From positions 2,104,835 through 2,163,850 of the forward strand of contig NZ_MVOI01000003.1 of assembly GCF_002283555.1 (NCBI RefSeq): DNA of 59,016 bases. The letters run 5' to 3'. This DNA comes from Rubrivirga sp. SAORIC476. Lineage in GTDB: Bacteria > Bacteroidota > Rhodothermia > Rhodothermales > Rubricoccaceae. Below are positions 43,277-55,703 of the stretch, piece after piece (positions within the stretch are counted from its first letter, which is position 1; every line of letters starts with the position of its first letter). The notes beneath the pieces are model-generated. The model was not told the origin of the DNA. It saw only the letters and a list, made by a program, of their open reading frames with translations, and ran no database searches. Made by a program: the position numbers and the translations under genes.

Positions 43277-43627
43277 ATGATCTCGCTCGCCGGGCGCCGC
43301 GTCGCCCCGTTCCTTTTGCTCGCCCTCTTCGTCACCGCCTGCGATTCGGGCGGCTCCGGCTTCGTCGAAGCTGACAGCACCGTCACGATCGCCTACGAGG
43401 GCCGCCTTGCCGATGGCACGGTGTTTAGTGCCAGCCCAGGGTATCGCTCTGACATCAGAGGGTTTATCCCAGGCTTCCAGGCGGGCCTTCTCGGAATGGC
43501 CGTCGGCGAGACGAAGACGTTCGACATTCCCCCGGACCAGGCCTACGGGGCCAACCCGCCTCCAGGCAGTGGCATTCCGCCGAACGCGACGCTGACCTTT
43601 GAGGTGACCATCCTCGACATTGAGTAG
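43277..43627 (+). CDS. FKBP-type peptidyl-prolyl isomerase lipoprotein
   Basis: The 116-residue protein has a lipoprotein signal ending VTAC (C22). A compact FKBP domain follows: 'TVTIAYEGRLADGTVFSASPGYRSDIRGFIPGFQAGLLGMAVGETKTFDIPPDQAYGANPPPGSGIPPNATLTFEVTILDIE'. The 'FIPGFQAGL' and 'AYG...IPPNATLTFEV' blocks are conserved. It probably assists folding in the periplasm. It lies 23 bases before an M3 peptidase lipoprotein gene in the same direction and is probably co-transcribed. Its sequence is less GC-rich in the middle than that of its neighbours. Confidence 0.9.
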   Translation: MISLAGRRVAPFLLLALFVTACDSGGSGFVEADSTVTIAYEGRLADGTVFSASPGYRSDIRGFIPGFQAGLLGMAVGETKTFDIPPDQAYGANPPPGSGIPPNATLTFEVTILDIE

Positions 43628-43650
43628 TCCTCCCTCACCTCATCGTCTCG

Positions 43651-45810
43651 ATGCGCCCGACCCTCCTCGCCGCCCTGACTCTCCTCGCCACCGGCTGCGC
43701 CGGCCCTGCCGAGATGCCGACCGAGGCCCCCGACACCATGCCGACCGACCTCTCGAACCCGCTCCTCGCCGAGTGGACCGGCCCGTATGGCGGCGTCCCG
43801 GCGTTCGACGCGATGGACCTCGACGACCTCGAGCCCGCGCTGGAGGCGGGCATGGCCGCCCACCTCGCCGAGATCGACGCCATCGCGCAGAACCCGGCGC
43901 CGCCGACGTTCGAGAACACCATCGTGGCGATGGAGCGGGCGGGCAAGCCCATCGAGCGGGCGTTCACGTACTACGGCATCTGGTCGTCCAACCTCTCCAG
44001 CCCGGAGTTCCGCGAGATCCAGGGCCGGATGGCACCACGTCTCTCGGACTACGGCACCCAGATCACGCAGAACGCGGCGCTGTTCGACCGCGTCCGCGCC
44101 GTGTACGACGCCCGCGAGACGCTGGGCCTGCGGCCGGATCAGGTCCGGCTCGTGGAGCTGACCTACGACGGCTTCGCGCGCAACGGCGCCACGCTCGACG
44201 CCGAGGCGAAGGCGCGCTACGCCGCCATCGACCAGCGGCTCTCGGAGCTGTACACGGCGTTCGGCAACCACGTCCTGGCCGACGAGGAGGGCTACGTGAC
44301 CTACCTCTCCGCCGATCAACTCTCGGGCCTGCCCGCCTCGGTGGTCGCGGCGGCGGCGGCGGCGGCCGAGTCGCGCGGACGCGCCGGGGAGTACGCCATC
44401 ACCAACACGCGGTCCTCGATGGACCCCTTCCTGACGTACTCCGACGAGCGCGACCTCCGCGAGACCGTCTGGCGGACCTACTACAGCCGCGGCGACAACG
44501 GCGACGAGAACGACAACAACGCGCTCATCACTGAGATCCTGGCGCTCCGCGACGAGCGCGTCGGGCTGCTGGGCTACGAAACCTTCGCCGCGTGGCGTCT
44601 GGAGAACCGGATGGCGCAAACGCCCGAGCGGGCGATGGACCTGCTGCTGGCCGTCTGGCCCGCCGCCGTCGCCCGCGTCCGCGAGGAGGTGGCCGACATG
44701 CAGGCGGTCGCGGATACCGAGGGGGCAGACATCACCATCGAGCCGTGGGACTACCGCTACTACGCCGAGAAGGTGCGCCAGGAGCGTTACGCGCTGGACT
44801 CGGACGAGGTCAAGCAGTACCTCCAGCTCGACCGGCTCAACGAGGCGATGTTCTACGTGGCGGGCGAGCTGTTCGGGTTCGCGTTCACGCCTGTCACCGA
44901 CGGCTCGGTGCCCGTCTTCCACCCGGACGTGACGGTGTTCGAGGTCACCAACCGCGACACCGGCGCGCTGGTCGGGCTGTGGTACCTCGACCCGTTCGCG
45001 CGGCCCGGCAAGCGCTCCGGCGCCTGGGCGACGACCTACCGCAGCCACACGACGTTCGACGGCCCGAAGACGGTGCTGGCGTCCAACAACTCCAACTTCG
45101 TCCCCGGCGCGCCCGGCGAGCCGTCGCTGATCTCGCTGGACGACGCCGAGACGCTGTTCCACGAGTTCGGCCACGCGCTGCACTTCCTGGCCTCGAACGT
45201 GGCCTACCCCGGGCTCGACGGCGGGGTGCGCGACTACACCGAGTTCCAGAGCCAGCTGCTGGAGCGCTGGCTGCTGACGGACGAGGTGATCGACCGCTTC
45301 CTGGTCCACGTGGACACGGGCGAGCGGATGCCAGCCGAGCTGGTCGAGAAGATCCGCCGGGCAGGCACCTTCAACCAGGGCTTCGCGACGACCGAGTACC
45401 TGGCCTCGTCGCTGATCGACATGAAGCTCCACACCTTGGACGACCCGTCCGAGGTGGACCCGGACGCGTTCGAGCGCGAGACGCTGGCCGAGCTGGGCAT
45501 GCCGTCCGAGCTGGTCATGCGCCACCGGACGCCCCACTTCGGGCACGTCTTCTCGGGCGAGGGCTACGCGACCGGCTACTACGGCTACCTGTGGGCCGAC
45601 GTGCTCACCTCCGACGCCGCGGAGGCCTTCGCCGAGGCGCCGGGCGGCTTCTACGACGCCGAGGTCGCCCAGCGGCTGGTGCAGTACCTCTTCGCGCCGC
45701 GCAACGCCATCGACCCGGCCGAGGCCTACCGCCTGTTCCGCGGCCGCGACGCCGACATCGCGCCGCTCATGCGCGACCGCGGCTTTCCGATCCCGGCGGG
45801 CACCGAGTAG
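43651..45810 (+). CDS. M3-family metallopeptidase (oligopeptidase/dipeptidyl carboxypeptidase)
   Basis: The 719-residue zinc peptidase has a lipoprotein signal with ATGC (C16), a long helical N-terminal half, and the zinc motif 'HEFGHALH' (H504, E505, H508). The third ligand Glu is in 'YTEFQSQLLERW'. 'GHVFSGEGYATGYYGYLWADVLTSDA' carries the substrate-binding Tyr and Gly residues. These match Dcp/OpdA-type M3A peptidases, which degrade short peptides. The lipoprotein signal suggests a periplasmic or outer-membrane location. An FKBP lipoprotein gene precedes it by 23 bases. Confidence 0.93.
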   Translation: MRPTLLAALTLLATGCAGPAEMPTEAPDTMPTDLSNPLLAEWTGPYGGVPAFDAMDLDDLEPALEAGMAAHLAEIDAIAQNPAPPTFENTIVAMERAGKPIERAFTYYGIWSSNLSSPEFREIQGRMAPRLSDYGTQITQNAALFDRVRAVYDARETLGLRPDQVRLVELTYDGFARNGATLDAEAKARYAAIDQRLSELYTAFGNHVLADEEGYVTYLSADQLSGLPASVVAAAAAAAESRGRAGEYAITNTRSSMDPFLTYSDERDLRETVWRTYYSRGDNGDENDNNALITEILALRDERVGLLGYETFAAWRLENRMAQTPERAMDLLLAVWPAAVARVREEVADMQAVADTEGADITIEPWDYRYYAEKVRQERYALDSDEVKQYLQLDRLNEAMFYVAGELFGFAFTPVTDGSVPVFHPDVTVFEVTNRDTGALVGLWYLDPFARPGKRSGAWATTYRSHTTFDGPKTVLASNNSNFVPGAPGEPSLISLDDAETLFHEFGHALHFLASNVAYPGLDGGVRDYTEFQSQLLERWLLTDEVIDRFLVHVDTGERMPAELVEKIRRAGTFNQGFATTEYLASSLIDMKLHTLDDPSEVDPDAFERETLAELGMPSELVMRHRTPHFGHVFSGEGYATGYYGYLWADVLTSDAAEAFAEAPGGFYDAEVAQRLVQYLFAPRNAIDPAEAYRLFRGRDADIAPLMRDRGFPIPAGTE

Positions 45811-45872
45811 CCCGCGCCCGCCTCGGTGGCGTCCCCGAGGCGGAGAGTGGACGGCCAACTCCCCAGACTCCT

Positions 45873-46370
45873 ATGGGAACCGTCCACCTCATCATCGGGC
45901 CGCAGGGTGCTGGCAAGTCGACGTACGCGCGCCGCCTCGCCGATGAGACCGGCGGGGTCCGCTTCTCGATCGACGAGTGGATGCACCAGCTCTACGGACC
46001 GGACCTTCCGCGACCGCTCGACTTCGCGTGGATCATGGAGAGGGTCCGGCGGTGCGAGCAGCGTATCTGGGCGACCGCCTCCGCGTGCGCGACGGCCGGG
46101 GGCGACGTGGTGCTGGACCTGGGGTTCACGACCGTCGCCAGCCGCACGGAGTTCGCAGAGCGGACCCGCGCCGCCGCGCTCCCGGTCCGGCTGCACATCG
46201 TCGAGGCGCCCCACGATCTTCGCAGGAGGCGCGTGCTCGACCGAAACGCTACCAGGGGCGACACCTTTGCGTTCGAGGTCACGCCCGAGATGTTCGACTT
46301 CATGGAGAGCCGGTTCGAGCGCCCCACCGAGTCCGAACGAGCGGTCGCCACGGCGGTCCAGACGGGCTGA
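45873..46370 (+). CDS. P-loop ATPase/kinase (AAA_33 type)
   Basis: The 165-residue protein begins with Walker A 'GPQGAGKST' (residues 9-17), then 'RLADETGGVRFSIDEWMHQLYGPD'. Further motifs are 'GGDVVLDLGFTTVASRTEFAERTRAA' and 'LHIVEAPHDLRRRRVLDRNATRGDTFAFEVTPEMFDFMESRFERP'. This is the AAA_33 zeta-toxin/gluconate-kinase-like group that phosphorylates small molecules. The substrate is unknown. No antitoxin-like gene is next to it, so a toxin role is not supported. Its stop lies 2 bases from a convergent gene's stop. Confidence 0.8.
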   Translation: MGTVHLIIGPQGAGKSTYARRLADETGGVRFSIDEWMHQLYGPDLPRPLDFAWIMERVRRCEQRIWATASACATAGGDVVLDLGFTTVASRTEFAERTRAAALPVRLHIVEAPHDLRRRRVLDRNATRGDTFAFEVTPEMFDFMESRFERPTESERAVATAVQTG

Positions 46371-46372
46371 CC

Positions 46373-47272
46373 TCAGGCACCGACCCGGTCCAGAAACGCC
46401 AGCCCGTCGCGGGCGGTCGCGGTCGGGTCCTCCATCATCGGCAGGTGGCCCACCTCGGGCATGAGGTGGACCGTGGCATCGGGGAGGACGGCCGCGATCG
46501 AGTCGGCGCCGGACGGGTGGAGGACGCGGTCGGCGTCGCCCCATGTCAGGAGCGTCGGGATGGGGAGGCCGTCCAGCAACTCCTCCGTCGTGGCCCCGGT
46601 CGCGAACTCGTACGTCATGTCGACGAAGACCTGGACGGTGTGGTCGTAGGCGGCGGCGCTCTCGGCGGCGAGGACGCGGAGCGCGGGCTTCGGGATGGCG
46701 GGCGGGCGGCGCATCGTGAACTGGATCGACGCCGTGTACTCGGCGGGCGTCCGCGCGAAGAGGGGCACGCCCTCGCCCGCGAAGAAGCCCTCGATCATCT
46801 CGCTCGGCCGCTCGCCCTCGGCACCTGCCGGAGCCAAGAGCCAGAGCGACCGCAGGCGGTCGGCGTGGCGGTGGGCCACCTCGGCGGCGATGCGCCCGCC
46901 CATCGACGAGCCCGCGAGGTGGACGCGGTCCAGCCCGAGCGCGTCCAAGAACGCGACGACGGCCTCGCCCTGGCCGGCCATCGACAGGTCGCCGGTCAAG
47001 TCGCTCTCGCCGAAGCCCGGCAGGTCGGGCGCGATCACGCGGACGCGCTCCCGCATCCGCTTGGCCAGGCGTGGCCAGTGGTCCTTGCTCGCGCCGATGC
47101 CGTGGAGCAGCACGAGCGGCGGACGGTCGCCGCCCTGGTCGAGGTACACCACCTCGCGGCCGTCGCCGAGGCGGACGGCGCGGCGCTCCAGCCCGGCCGC
47201 GGCGCGGGCGTCGCGGCGCGCCTTGTCGACGGCGCGGGCGACGGGGTCGAGGGCGCGGAGGAAGCCGAACAT
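46373..47272 (-). CDS. Alpha/beta hydrolase
   Basis: The 299-residue protein has the hydrolase fold with 'PPLVLLHGIGASKDHW' (oxyanion hole), nucleophile Ser123 in 'GSSMGG', the acid in 'LTWGDADRVLHPSGADSI', and His in 'EVGHLPMMEDP'. It resembles the lipase/haloperoxidase-like group with MhpC-type sequences. No signal peptide is seen, though the first 15 residues are mildly hydrophobic. Substrate unknown. A thioesterase gene lies directly upstream on the same strand, with a repeat-rich spacer (47273-47367). Confidence 0.85.
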   Translation of the reverse strand: MFGFLRALDPVARAVDKARRDARAAAGLERRAVRLGDGREVVYLDQGGDRPPLVLLHGIGASKDHWPRLAKRMRERVRVIAPDLPGFGESDLTGDLSMAGQGEAVVAFLDALGLDRVHLAGSSMGGRIAAEVAHRHADRLRSLWLLAPAGAEGERPSEMIEGFFAGEGVPLFARTPAEYTASIQFTMRRPPAIPKPALRVLAAESAAAYDHTVQVFVDMTYEFATGATTEELLDGLPIPTLLTWGDADRVLHPSGADSIAAVLPDATVHLMPEVGHLPMMEDPTATARDGLAFLDRVGA

Positions 47273-47292
47273 CGGGAGGAGGCCAGTAGGGA

Positions 47293-47317
47293 GTGGGCAG
47301 TGGAGGGTGGGCAGTGG
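47293..47317. repeat. Short direct repeat (GTGGGCAGTGG x2)
   Basis: GTGGGCAGTGG occurs at 47293-47303 and 47307-47317, flanked by partial copies (GGAGTGG). Next to it GTGGCAGA (47321-47328) pairs with TCTGCCAC (47343-47350). The whole 95-base spacer between thioesterase and hydrolase genes is built of these units. Confidence 0.65.
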
Positions 47318-47367
47318 GGAGTGGCAGAGCCGGCGGCGTTTGTCTGCCACTGGCCCGGCCCCGCTGG

Positions 47368-47778
47368 CTACTGGCCGTCTAGCGCGTCCCGGATCACGTC
47401 GGGGAGCGGCGTCGGCCGGCCCGTCCGGCTGTCGACCCAGACGAGTGTCGCCTTGACGTCGGCGTAGACCGTCTCCTCGTCACCCTCGACCGTGAGGACG
47501 CTGTCGAGCGGGAACGACGTGCGCCCGGGGCCGGCGCTGAAGACGTTCACGACCACCGTCGCCGGGTAGTGGATGGGGCGCCGAAACTGCAACTCGGCGG
47601 CGGCCAGGATCGGGCCTGTGTCCGGCGCGCCCGGCCAGCCCTCGTCGGCCAGCGACTCCAGGAACTCGATGCGCGCCTGCTCGACGTAGCGCAGGTAGAC
47701 GGTGTTGTTGACGTGGCCGAGGGCGTCCTGGTCGCCCCAGCGGACGGGGATGCGGGCGGTGTAGAGCGGGTCTGGCAT
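47368..47778 (-). CDS. Acyl-CoA thioesterase (4HBT hotdog fold)
   Basis: The 136-residue protein has the 4-hydroxybenzoyl-CoA thioesterase signature 'VRWGDQDALGHVNNTVYLRYVEQARIEFLESL', with catalytic Asp in 'DQDALGHVNN'. 'RRPIHYPATVVVNVFSAGPGRTSFPLDSVLTVEG' forms the hotdog strands. Enzymes like YbgC or FadM split acyl-CoA. The ATG at 47778 is chosen over an upstream start because it gives the usual N terminus. It is divergent from the Ser/Thr kinase gene. Confidence 0.9.
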   Translation of the reverse strand: MPDPLYTARIPVRWGDQDALGHVNNTVYLRYVEQARIEFLESLADEGWPGAPDTGPILAAAELQFRRPIHYPATVVVNVFSAGPGRTSFPLDSVLTVEGDEETVYADVKATLVWVDSRTGRPTPLPDVIRDALDGQ

Positions 47779-47843
47779 GGCGGTGTCGCGGGGCCCGCCT
47801 CCACGACGAGACGGCGCGGCGCGTTCCGCCGCGGGGCGGCCGG

Positions 47844-47872
47844 TTGTCCGGGGATCGGTCCGTCCCGATACT
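47844..47872 (+). promoter_or_regulatory. Promoter of the Ser/Thr kinase gene
   Basis: TTGTCC (47844-47849), a 17-base spacer, GATACT (47867-47872), 24 bases before the ATG. Confidence 0.4.
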
Positions 47873-47896
47873 GCGCCTCCCTGGTTTGTCCTCCCC

Positions 47897-50485
<2,589 letters not shown>

Positions 50486-50518
50486 GCTCGACCCCGCAAG
50501 AGTCGGACGGCGGGAGGA

Positions 50519-51058
50519 TCAGTAGGGCGCCGTGAAGCCACCCGGGATCGACATCCACTCCGCTCCCTCGGGGGCCCCGACGATCTCGACCGGCGCTCCG
50601 CCGAGGAACTGCGAGAGGACTTCGACCTTCTGGAGGGCGAACGGCGGCGGCGGCGGCGGGCACCCCCCGCCACCACCGGCGAAGACCGACCCGCCGACGG
50701 CCAGCACAGCCGCGCCCGGCGGCGGGGGCTCGCACTTGTCGCCACCGCGCGGACCGCGGGGAAACACCTCGGCCATCTCAGGCGAGAGCGTCTCGTAGCC
50801 GACGCGCGCGAGCGTCTGGCCGATCAGGTAGGCCTCGCCCGCGCCGAGGTCGACCACCCGGCCCTCGACCTCCAGCAAGACGCGGTCACCTTCGACGAAG
50901 ACGCTGACGGCCTCGGTGATGCGGTGGACGGCGTCCGACTTGGCGTTGGCCATGGGGGCGGGGGCAGCGGTGGCGTCCGCCTCGGAGGAGGGGGCGGCCG
51001 TGTCGCACGCGCCCAGCGTAAGGGTGAGGGCGAGCAGGAGGGGAGCAATCCGTGTCAT
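50519..51058 (-). CDS. Hypothetical lipoprotein with Gly/Pro tracts
   Basis: The 179-residue protein has a lipoprotein signal with LGAC (C18). Residues 40-95 form an ordinary alpha/beta segment ('HRITEAVSVFVEGDRVLLEVEGRVVDLGAGEAYLIGQTLARVGYETL'). A low-complexity part then has two Cys, each followed by a Pro run ('KCEPPPP', 'GCPPPPPPF'), with a five-Gly run before the second. The end is 'FLGGAPVEIVGAPEGAEWMSIPGGFTAPY'. No family is recognised. The Cys may form a disulfide or bind a ligand; this is only a suggestion. Confidence 0.6.
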   Translation of the reverse strand: MTRIAPLLLALTLTLGACDTAAPSSEADATAAPAPMANAKSDAVHRITEAVSVFVEGDRVLLEVEGRVVDLGAGEAYLIGQTLARVGYETLSPEMAEVFPRGPRGGDKCEPPPPGAAVLAVGGSVFAGGGGGCPPPPPPFALQKVEVLSQFLGGAPVEIVGAPEGAEWMSIPGGFTAPY

Positions 51059-51132
51059 GGGATAGGGGTAAGGTCTACCCCACTCTACCGCGAAGCGCCC
51101 GAACGGCTGTCAGGCAGACGGCTCGCGCTCCG

Positions 51133-52569
<1,437 letters not shown>

Positions 52570-52677
52570 GCGCGCAAGGTCGGCACAGCGGGGCCGCCCG
52601 CCGTGGCCTTTCGCTGAACTCCCGACTGGCGGGCCCTTCGGCCGCCTCCCGTCCGCGGCGTCGTCAGTGCGCGCCGG

Positions 52678-54810
52678 TCACCCCGTCCCGAGCACGGCGG
52701 CCGCGTCGACGCGGTCCGGCAGAGGACCGACGCGGGCCAGCTTGAGGGCCGCCATGCGAGCGCCCGCGCGGGCACAGTCGGGGGGCGTCTGCCCACCGAG
52801 CCACGCGGCCAGGAAGCCGGACCAGAAGGCGTCGCCCGCGCCCGTCGCGTCGACGGCGTCGACCGGCTCGGCGTCGACCTCGGCGCGGCCGCCGTCCCAC
52901 ACGACGAGGGCACCGTCCGGCCCACGGGTCAGGCAGACGAGCGAGGCGCCGAGGTCCACGAGGCGGTCGGCCGCCGCGTCGTCGCTGGCGGCGTCCGCGC
53001 CCCACAGGCGGGCGAGGTCGTCGTGGCTGCACTTGACGAGCGGGCCGAGGGCCAGGATCTGGCGGGCGGCGTCCTGCTTCTCGAGCCTCCTGGCCTCCGA
53101 GCGGGGGGCGAAGTTGATGTCGATGGAGATCGTCACCCCGAGGCGGGCGGCCCGGCGGGCGGCATCTAACAGGGTCGCGCGGGCGGGCTCGCGGCTGAGC
53201 GCGAAGCCGGACGTGTGGAAGACGCCCGCTTGCCGCAGCAGGCGGTCCGGCAACTGGTCGGGCGTGAGGTAGCGGTCCGCGGTCCGGTAGACGGCGAAGT
53301 CGGGCGTCCCGGCAGACCGTGCCACCGTGACGACGCTCGTCGGGTCCTCGACGCGGGTCCCCATGCGGGCCGCGACGCCGGTGCGCTCGACCTCGCGCGT
53401 CACGAAGCGCCCCAGGCTGTCGTCGCCGACGGTCGCGACCAGGGTCACGGGGACGCCGAGGCGGGCGAGGTTGGTGGCCAGGTTGGCGGGGCTCCCGCCT
53501 GCGTGGCGCTCGAACTGCGCCGCCGCCCCCAGGTCGTCGACGGTCTCGGTGGTGATGAAGTCGACCAGCACCTCGCCCGCGACGACGACGCTCGGCGGGC
53601 CGTCGATCTCATGGGCCGAGTCGGAGGGGGGCTCGGGGGCCGTCCACTCCGAGAGGCCCGCGCCCTGGAGCGCCGCGCGGCCGAGCACGACGCCAGCGGC
53701 GCTCCAGGCCAGCGGCGTCGTGCCCAGCCGCTCGCCCTGCTCCGCGTCGAGGTACTCGGGGAAGACCCCGGCGTTGGCGGCCTCGGTGCGCGCGAGGAGC
53801 GCCTCGGCGTCGGAGGTGCGGTCGGCGTGGGCGAGGGCGGCGACCCACCAGCCGTTGACCATCGGCCAGCACCCGCCGTTGTGGTAGTGCCCGGGGCGGT
53901 TCGAGAAGTGGTCGCGCGTGTTGCCGCGGAGCGTCGCCCACCCGTCGTCCCCCTCGCGGACGGTCGGGGCGAAGGCAGGGACGAGGCCCGGAGCGGTCTG
54001 CCCCGCCAGCGTGAGCCCGTGGTCGAGGAGCGCGTCGCGTCGGTCGGGCCAGAGGTCGGCGAGGACGGCGAGGGCGCTGCCGAGCGCGTCGAAGCGGCGC
54101 GCGTACCCCCCGGGCGTCAGCGCGGCGAAGGGGAACGGGGACGGGTCGGCCTGCGCCTGCTCGAACGCGGCGGGGTGGTAGGCGCCCGCGGCGTCTCCGT
54201 CGGCGCTCGGCCAGAACGTGGCTTCGATGAGGGCGTGGAGGTGGTGGGCTCGCTCGGTCACCGAGGCGGGCGATGGGGCGAACGGCGCCCACGCCCGGAG
54301 CGCCAGCAGCCGGAGCACCTGGTCGAAGAGCAGGTACCCATGGAGGTCGTACTCGTCGGCCCAGTCGCCCGACTGGGGGACGTAGACGAGACCGCGGCCG
54401 TTGAACTCCCAGGCGTCGAGCAGTCTGAGGACGCCGTCGACCCGCGTCGCGTGGTGTGCCGCCCAGGCGGTGTCGCCCGCGTGCCGGGCCCACACCGCCG
54501 CGCCGAGCACCGCCCACGGTCCGGCGTCGACGCGCCCGGCCAGCCCGCCGTAGCTGACCGCCTTCGTCCGCCCGTCGGCGCCGATGGCGACGTTGGACGG
54601 CACCTGCCCCTGAGGCCCGACGTGCGCGAAGAGTGTTTCTACGGTTCGGCGCAGCCCTTCCGCCAGGTCGTCGTCGCCAGAGGCGAGCCCGGCGAGGCCG
54701 CAGATGACGCCGTCGCGCGCCCAGACGCGCCGGTAGTTGGTGCGGTCGGTGGGCGACGCCAGGAAGCCCGCCTCGGTCAGCGAGTCGCGGAGGAGGTCGA
54801 GGGCTGTCAC
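52678..54810 (-). CDS. Fusion of GH100-like invertase and PfkB sugar kinase
   Basis: The 710-residue protein joins two enzymes. Residues 1-390 form an (alpha/alpha)6-barrel-like domain with 'NYRRVWARDGV' (25-35), 'SGDWADEYDLHGYLLFDQ' (147-164) and 'HYHNGGCWPMVNGWW' (308-322). These recall GH100 neutral invertases, though GH15/GH63-type relatives cannot be excluded. Residues 405-710 are a PfkB kinase: 'VVAGEVLVDFIT', 'AGGSPANLATNLARLG', 'DINFAPRSEARR', and 'DATGAGDAF' (654-662) with catalytic D660. Sucrose split by the first part would supply fructose to the second. The reading frame is continuous. The start is the GTG at 54810. No signal peptide. Confidence 0.85.
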   Translation of the reverse strand: MTALDLLRDSLTEAGFLASPTDRTNYRRVWARDGVICGLAGLASGDDDLAEGLRRTVETLFAHVGPQGQVPSNVAIGADGRTKAVSYGGLAGRVDAGPWAVLGAAVWARHAGDTAWAAHHATRVDGVLRLLDAWEFNGRGLVYVPQSGDWADEYDLHGYLLFDQVLRLLALRAWAPFAPSPASVTERAHHLHALIEATFWPSADGDAAGAYHPAAFEQAQADPSPFPFAALTPGGYARRFDALGSALAVLADLWPDRRDALLDHGLTLAGQTAPGLVPAFAPTVREGDDGWATLRGNTRDHFSNRPGHYHNGGCWPMVNGWWVAALAHADRTSDAEALLARTEAANAGVFPEYLDAEQGERLGTTPLAWSAAGVVLGRAALQGAGLSEWTAPEPPSDSAHEIDGPPSVVVAGEVLVDFITTETVDDLGAAAQFERHAGGSPANLATNLARLGVPVTLVATVGDDSLGRFVTREVERTGVAARMGTRVEDPTSVVTVARSAGTPDFAVYRTADRYLTPDQLPDRLLRQAGVFHTSGFALSREPARATLLDAARRAARLGVTISIDINFAPRSEARRLEKQDAARQILALGPLVKCSHDDLARLWGADAASDDAAADRLVDLGASLVCLTRGPDGALVVWDGGRAEVDAEPVDAVDATGAGDAFWSGFLAAWLGGQTPPDCARAGARMAALKLARVGPLPDRVDAAAVLGTG

Positions 54811-54877
54811 GGGTGAAGGGAAACGGTGAGGGGACAGGGGGCTCGCGAGGATGGCCGAGAGGCGAGGGGGAAGCCCT

Positions 54878-55699
54878 TCACCCGTCTCTCCGGACTCTCT
54901 CCAGCATCACCAGCCCCTGGGCGACGAGCAGGTTGGTGACCAGGAAGAACAGCGCCTCCTCGACGGGCAGGCCGAGGATCTCCCAGCCTGTCCGCGTCGC
55001 GTCGGTGATGTCCCAGATGCCGAGCCCGATGGCGATCCGGTCGGCGACCCAGAGGTAGAGCGTGATCGGGACGACGGCCCAGGCGACGAGGCGGCGGCGG
55101 GCCCAGATCAGGTGACCGCCCAGCCACCACATGCCCGCGAGCACGGGGAACGCCCAGGCGACGATCAGCCCGAGGTACAGCCAGTGCCCGGCCGCGACGA
55201 GGCAGGCGACGCCGAGGAGCGCCAGCACGCCGAACACGCTCGCCCCGATCGCCCGCACGCGCAGGTCCGCCTCGGGCTGCACGCGGACCGGCCAGCGCGC
55301 CTGCAGAAGACGCGTCCACAGACCCGTGATGACCGTCTGGATGACGAAGAAGGCGTACTCCTCGACCGGCACGTAGCCGACCGTCGCCATGACCGCCTCG
55401 GGCGGGTACGTCCAGATGGCGCGCGCGACGAGGTAGTTGTCCCACGGGGTCGTGTAGACGAACGCCACGCCGACGAGCACCCCGAGCGGCCACCACGGCT
55501 CGCGCGTCCGTCGTTGGAGGAGAGCCAGCGCGACGAGCACCGGCAACGTGAACGCGAGGTGGAACTGGAGGTAGGTCAGGGGTCCGGTGGCGAGGGAGGG
55601 CAGGTTCGACCGTCCCGCGGAATGGTTCCGCGCCCGCCGACCCGAAGCCGCCCATGGTGTCGGCTCCGGCCGCCCCGGGACCGAGGCGGGCGGGCGCAT
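54878..55699 (-). CDS. Lycopene cyclase (fused CrtYc-CrtYd type)
   Basis: The protein has two copies of the lycopene cyclase domain: 'TYLQFHLAFTLPVLVALAL...PWDNYLV...VPVEEYAFFVIQTVITGLW' in the first half and 'PITLYLWVADRIAIGLGIWDI...LPVEEALFFLVTNLLVAQGLVM' in the second. About six to seven membrane helices are evident. Such enzymes convert lycopene to carotenes in the inner membrane. The only ATG is at 55699, giving 273 residues, but homology starts at residue 41 ('LTYLQFH', near 55579), so the first 40 residues may not be made; a CTG at 55579 is possible. No other carotenoid gene is in the window. Confidence 0.85.
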   Translation of the reverse strand: MRPPASVPGRPEPTPWAASGRRARNHSAGRSNLPSLATGPLTYLQFHLAFTLPVLVALALLQRRTREPWWPLGVLVGVAFVYTTPWDNYLVARAIWTYPPEAVMATVGYVPVEEYAFFVIQTVITGLWTRLLQARWPVRVQPEADLRVRAIGASVFGVLALLGVACLVAAGHWLYLGLIVAWAFPVLAGMWWLGGHLIWARRRLVAWAVVPITLYLWVADRIAIGLGIWDITDATRTGWEILGLPVEEALFFLVTNLLVAQGLVMLERVRRDG

Positions 55700-55703
55700 G
55701 GCG

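Noticed and set aside
45873-46370. Zeta-type toxin of a toxin-antitoxin pair
   Set aside because: The P-loop fold is compatible, but no antitoxin-sized partner gene is adjacent.
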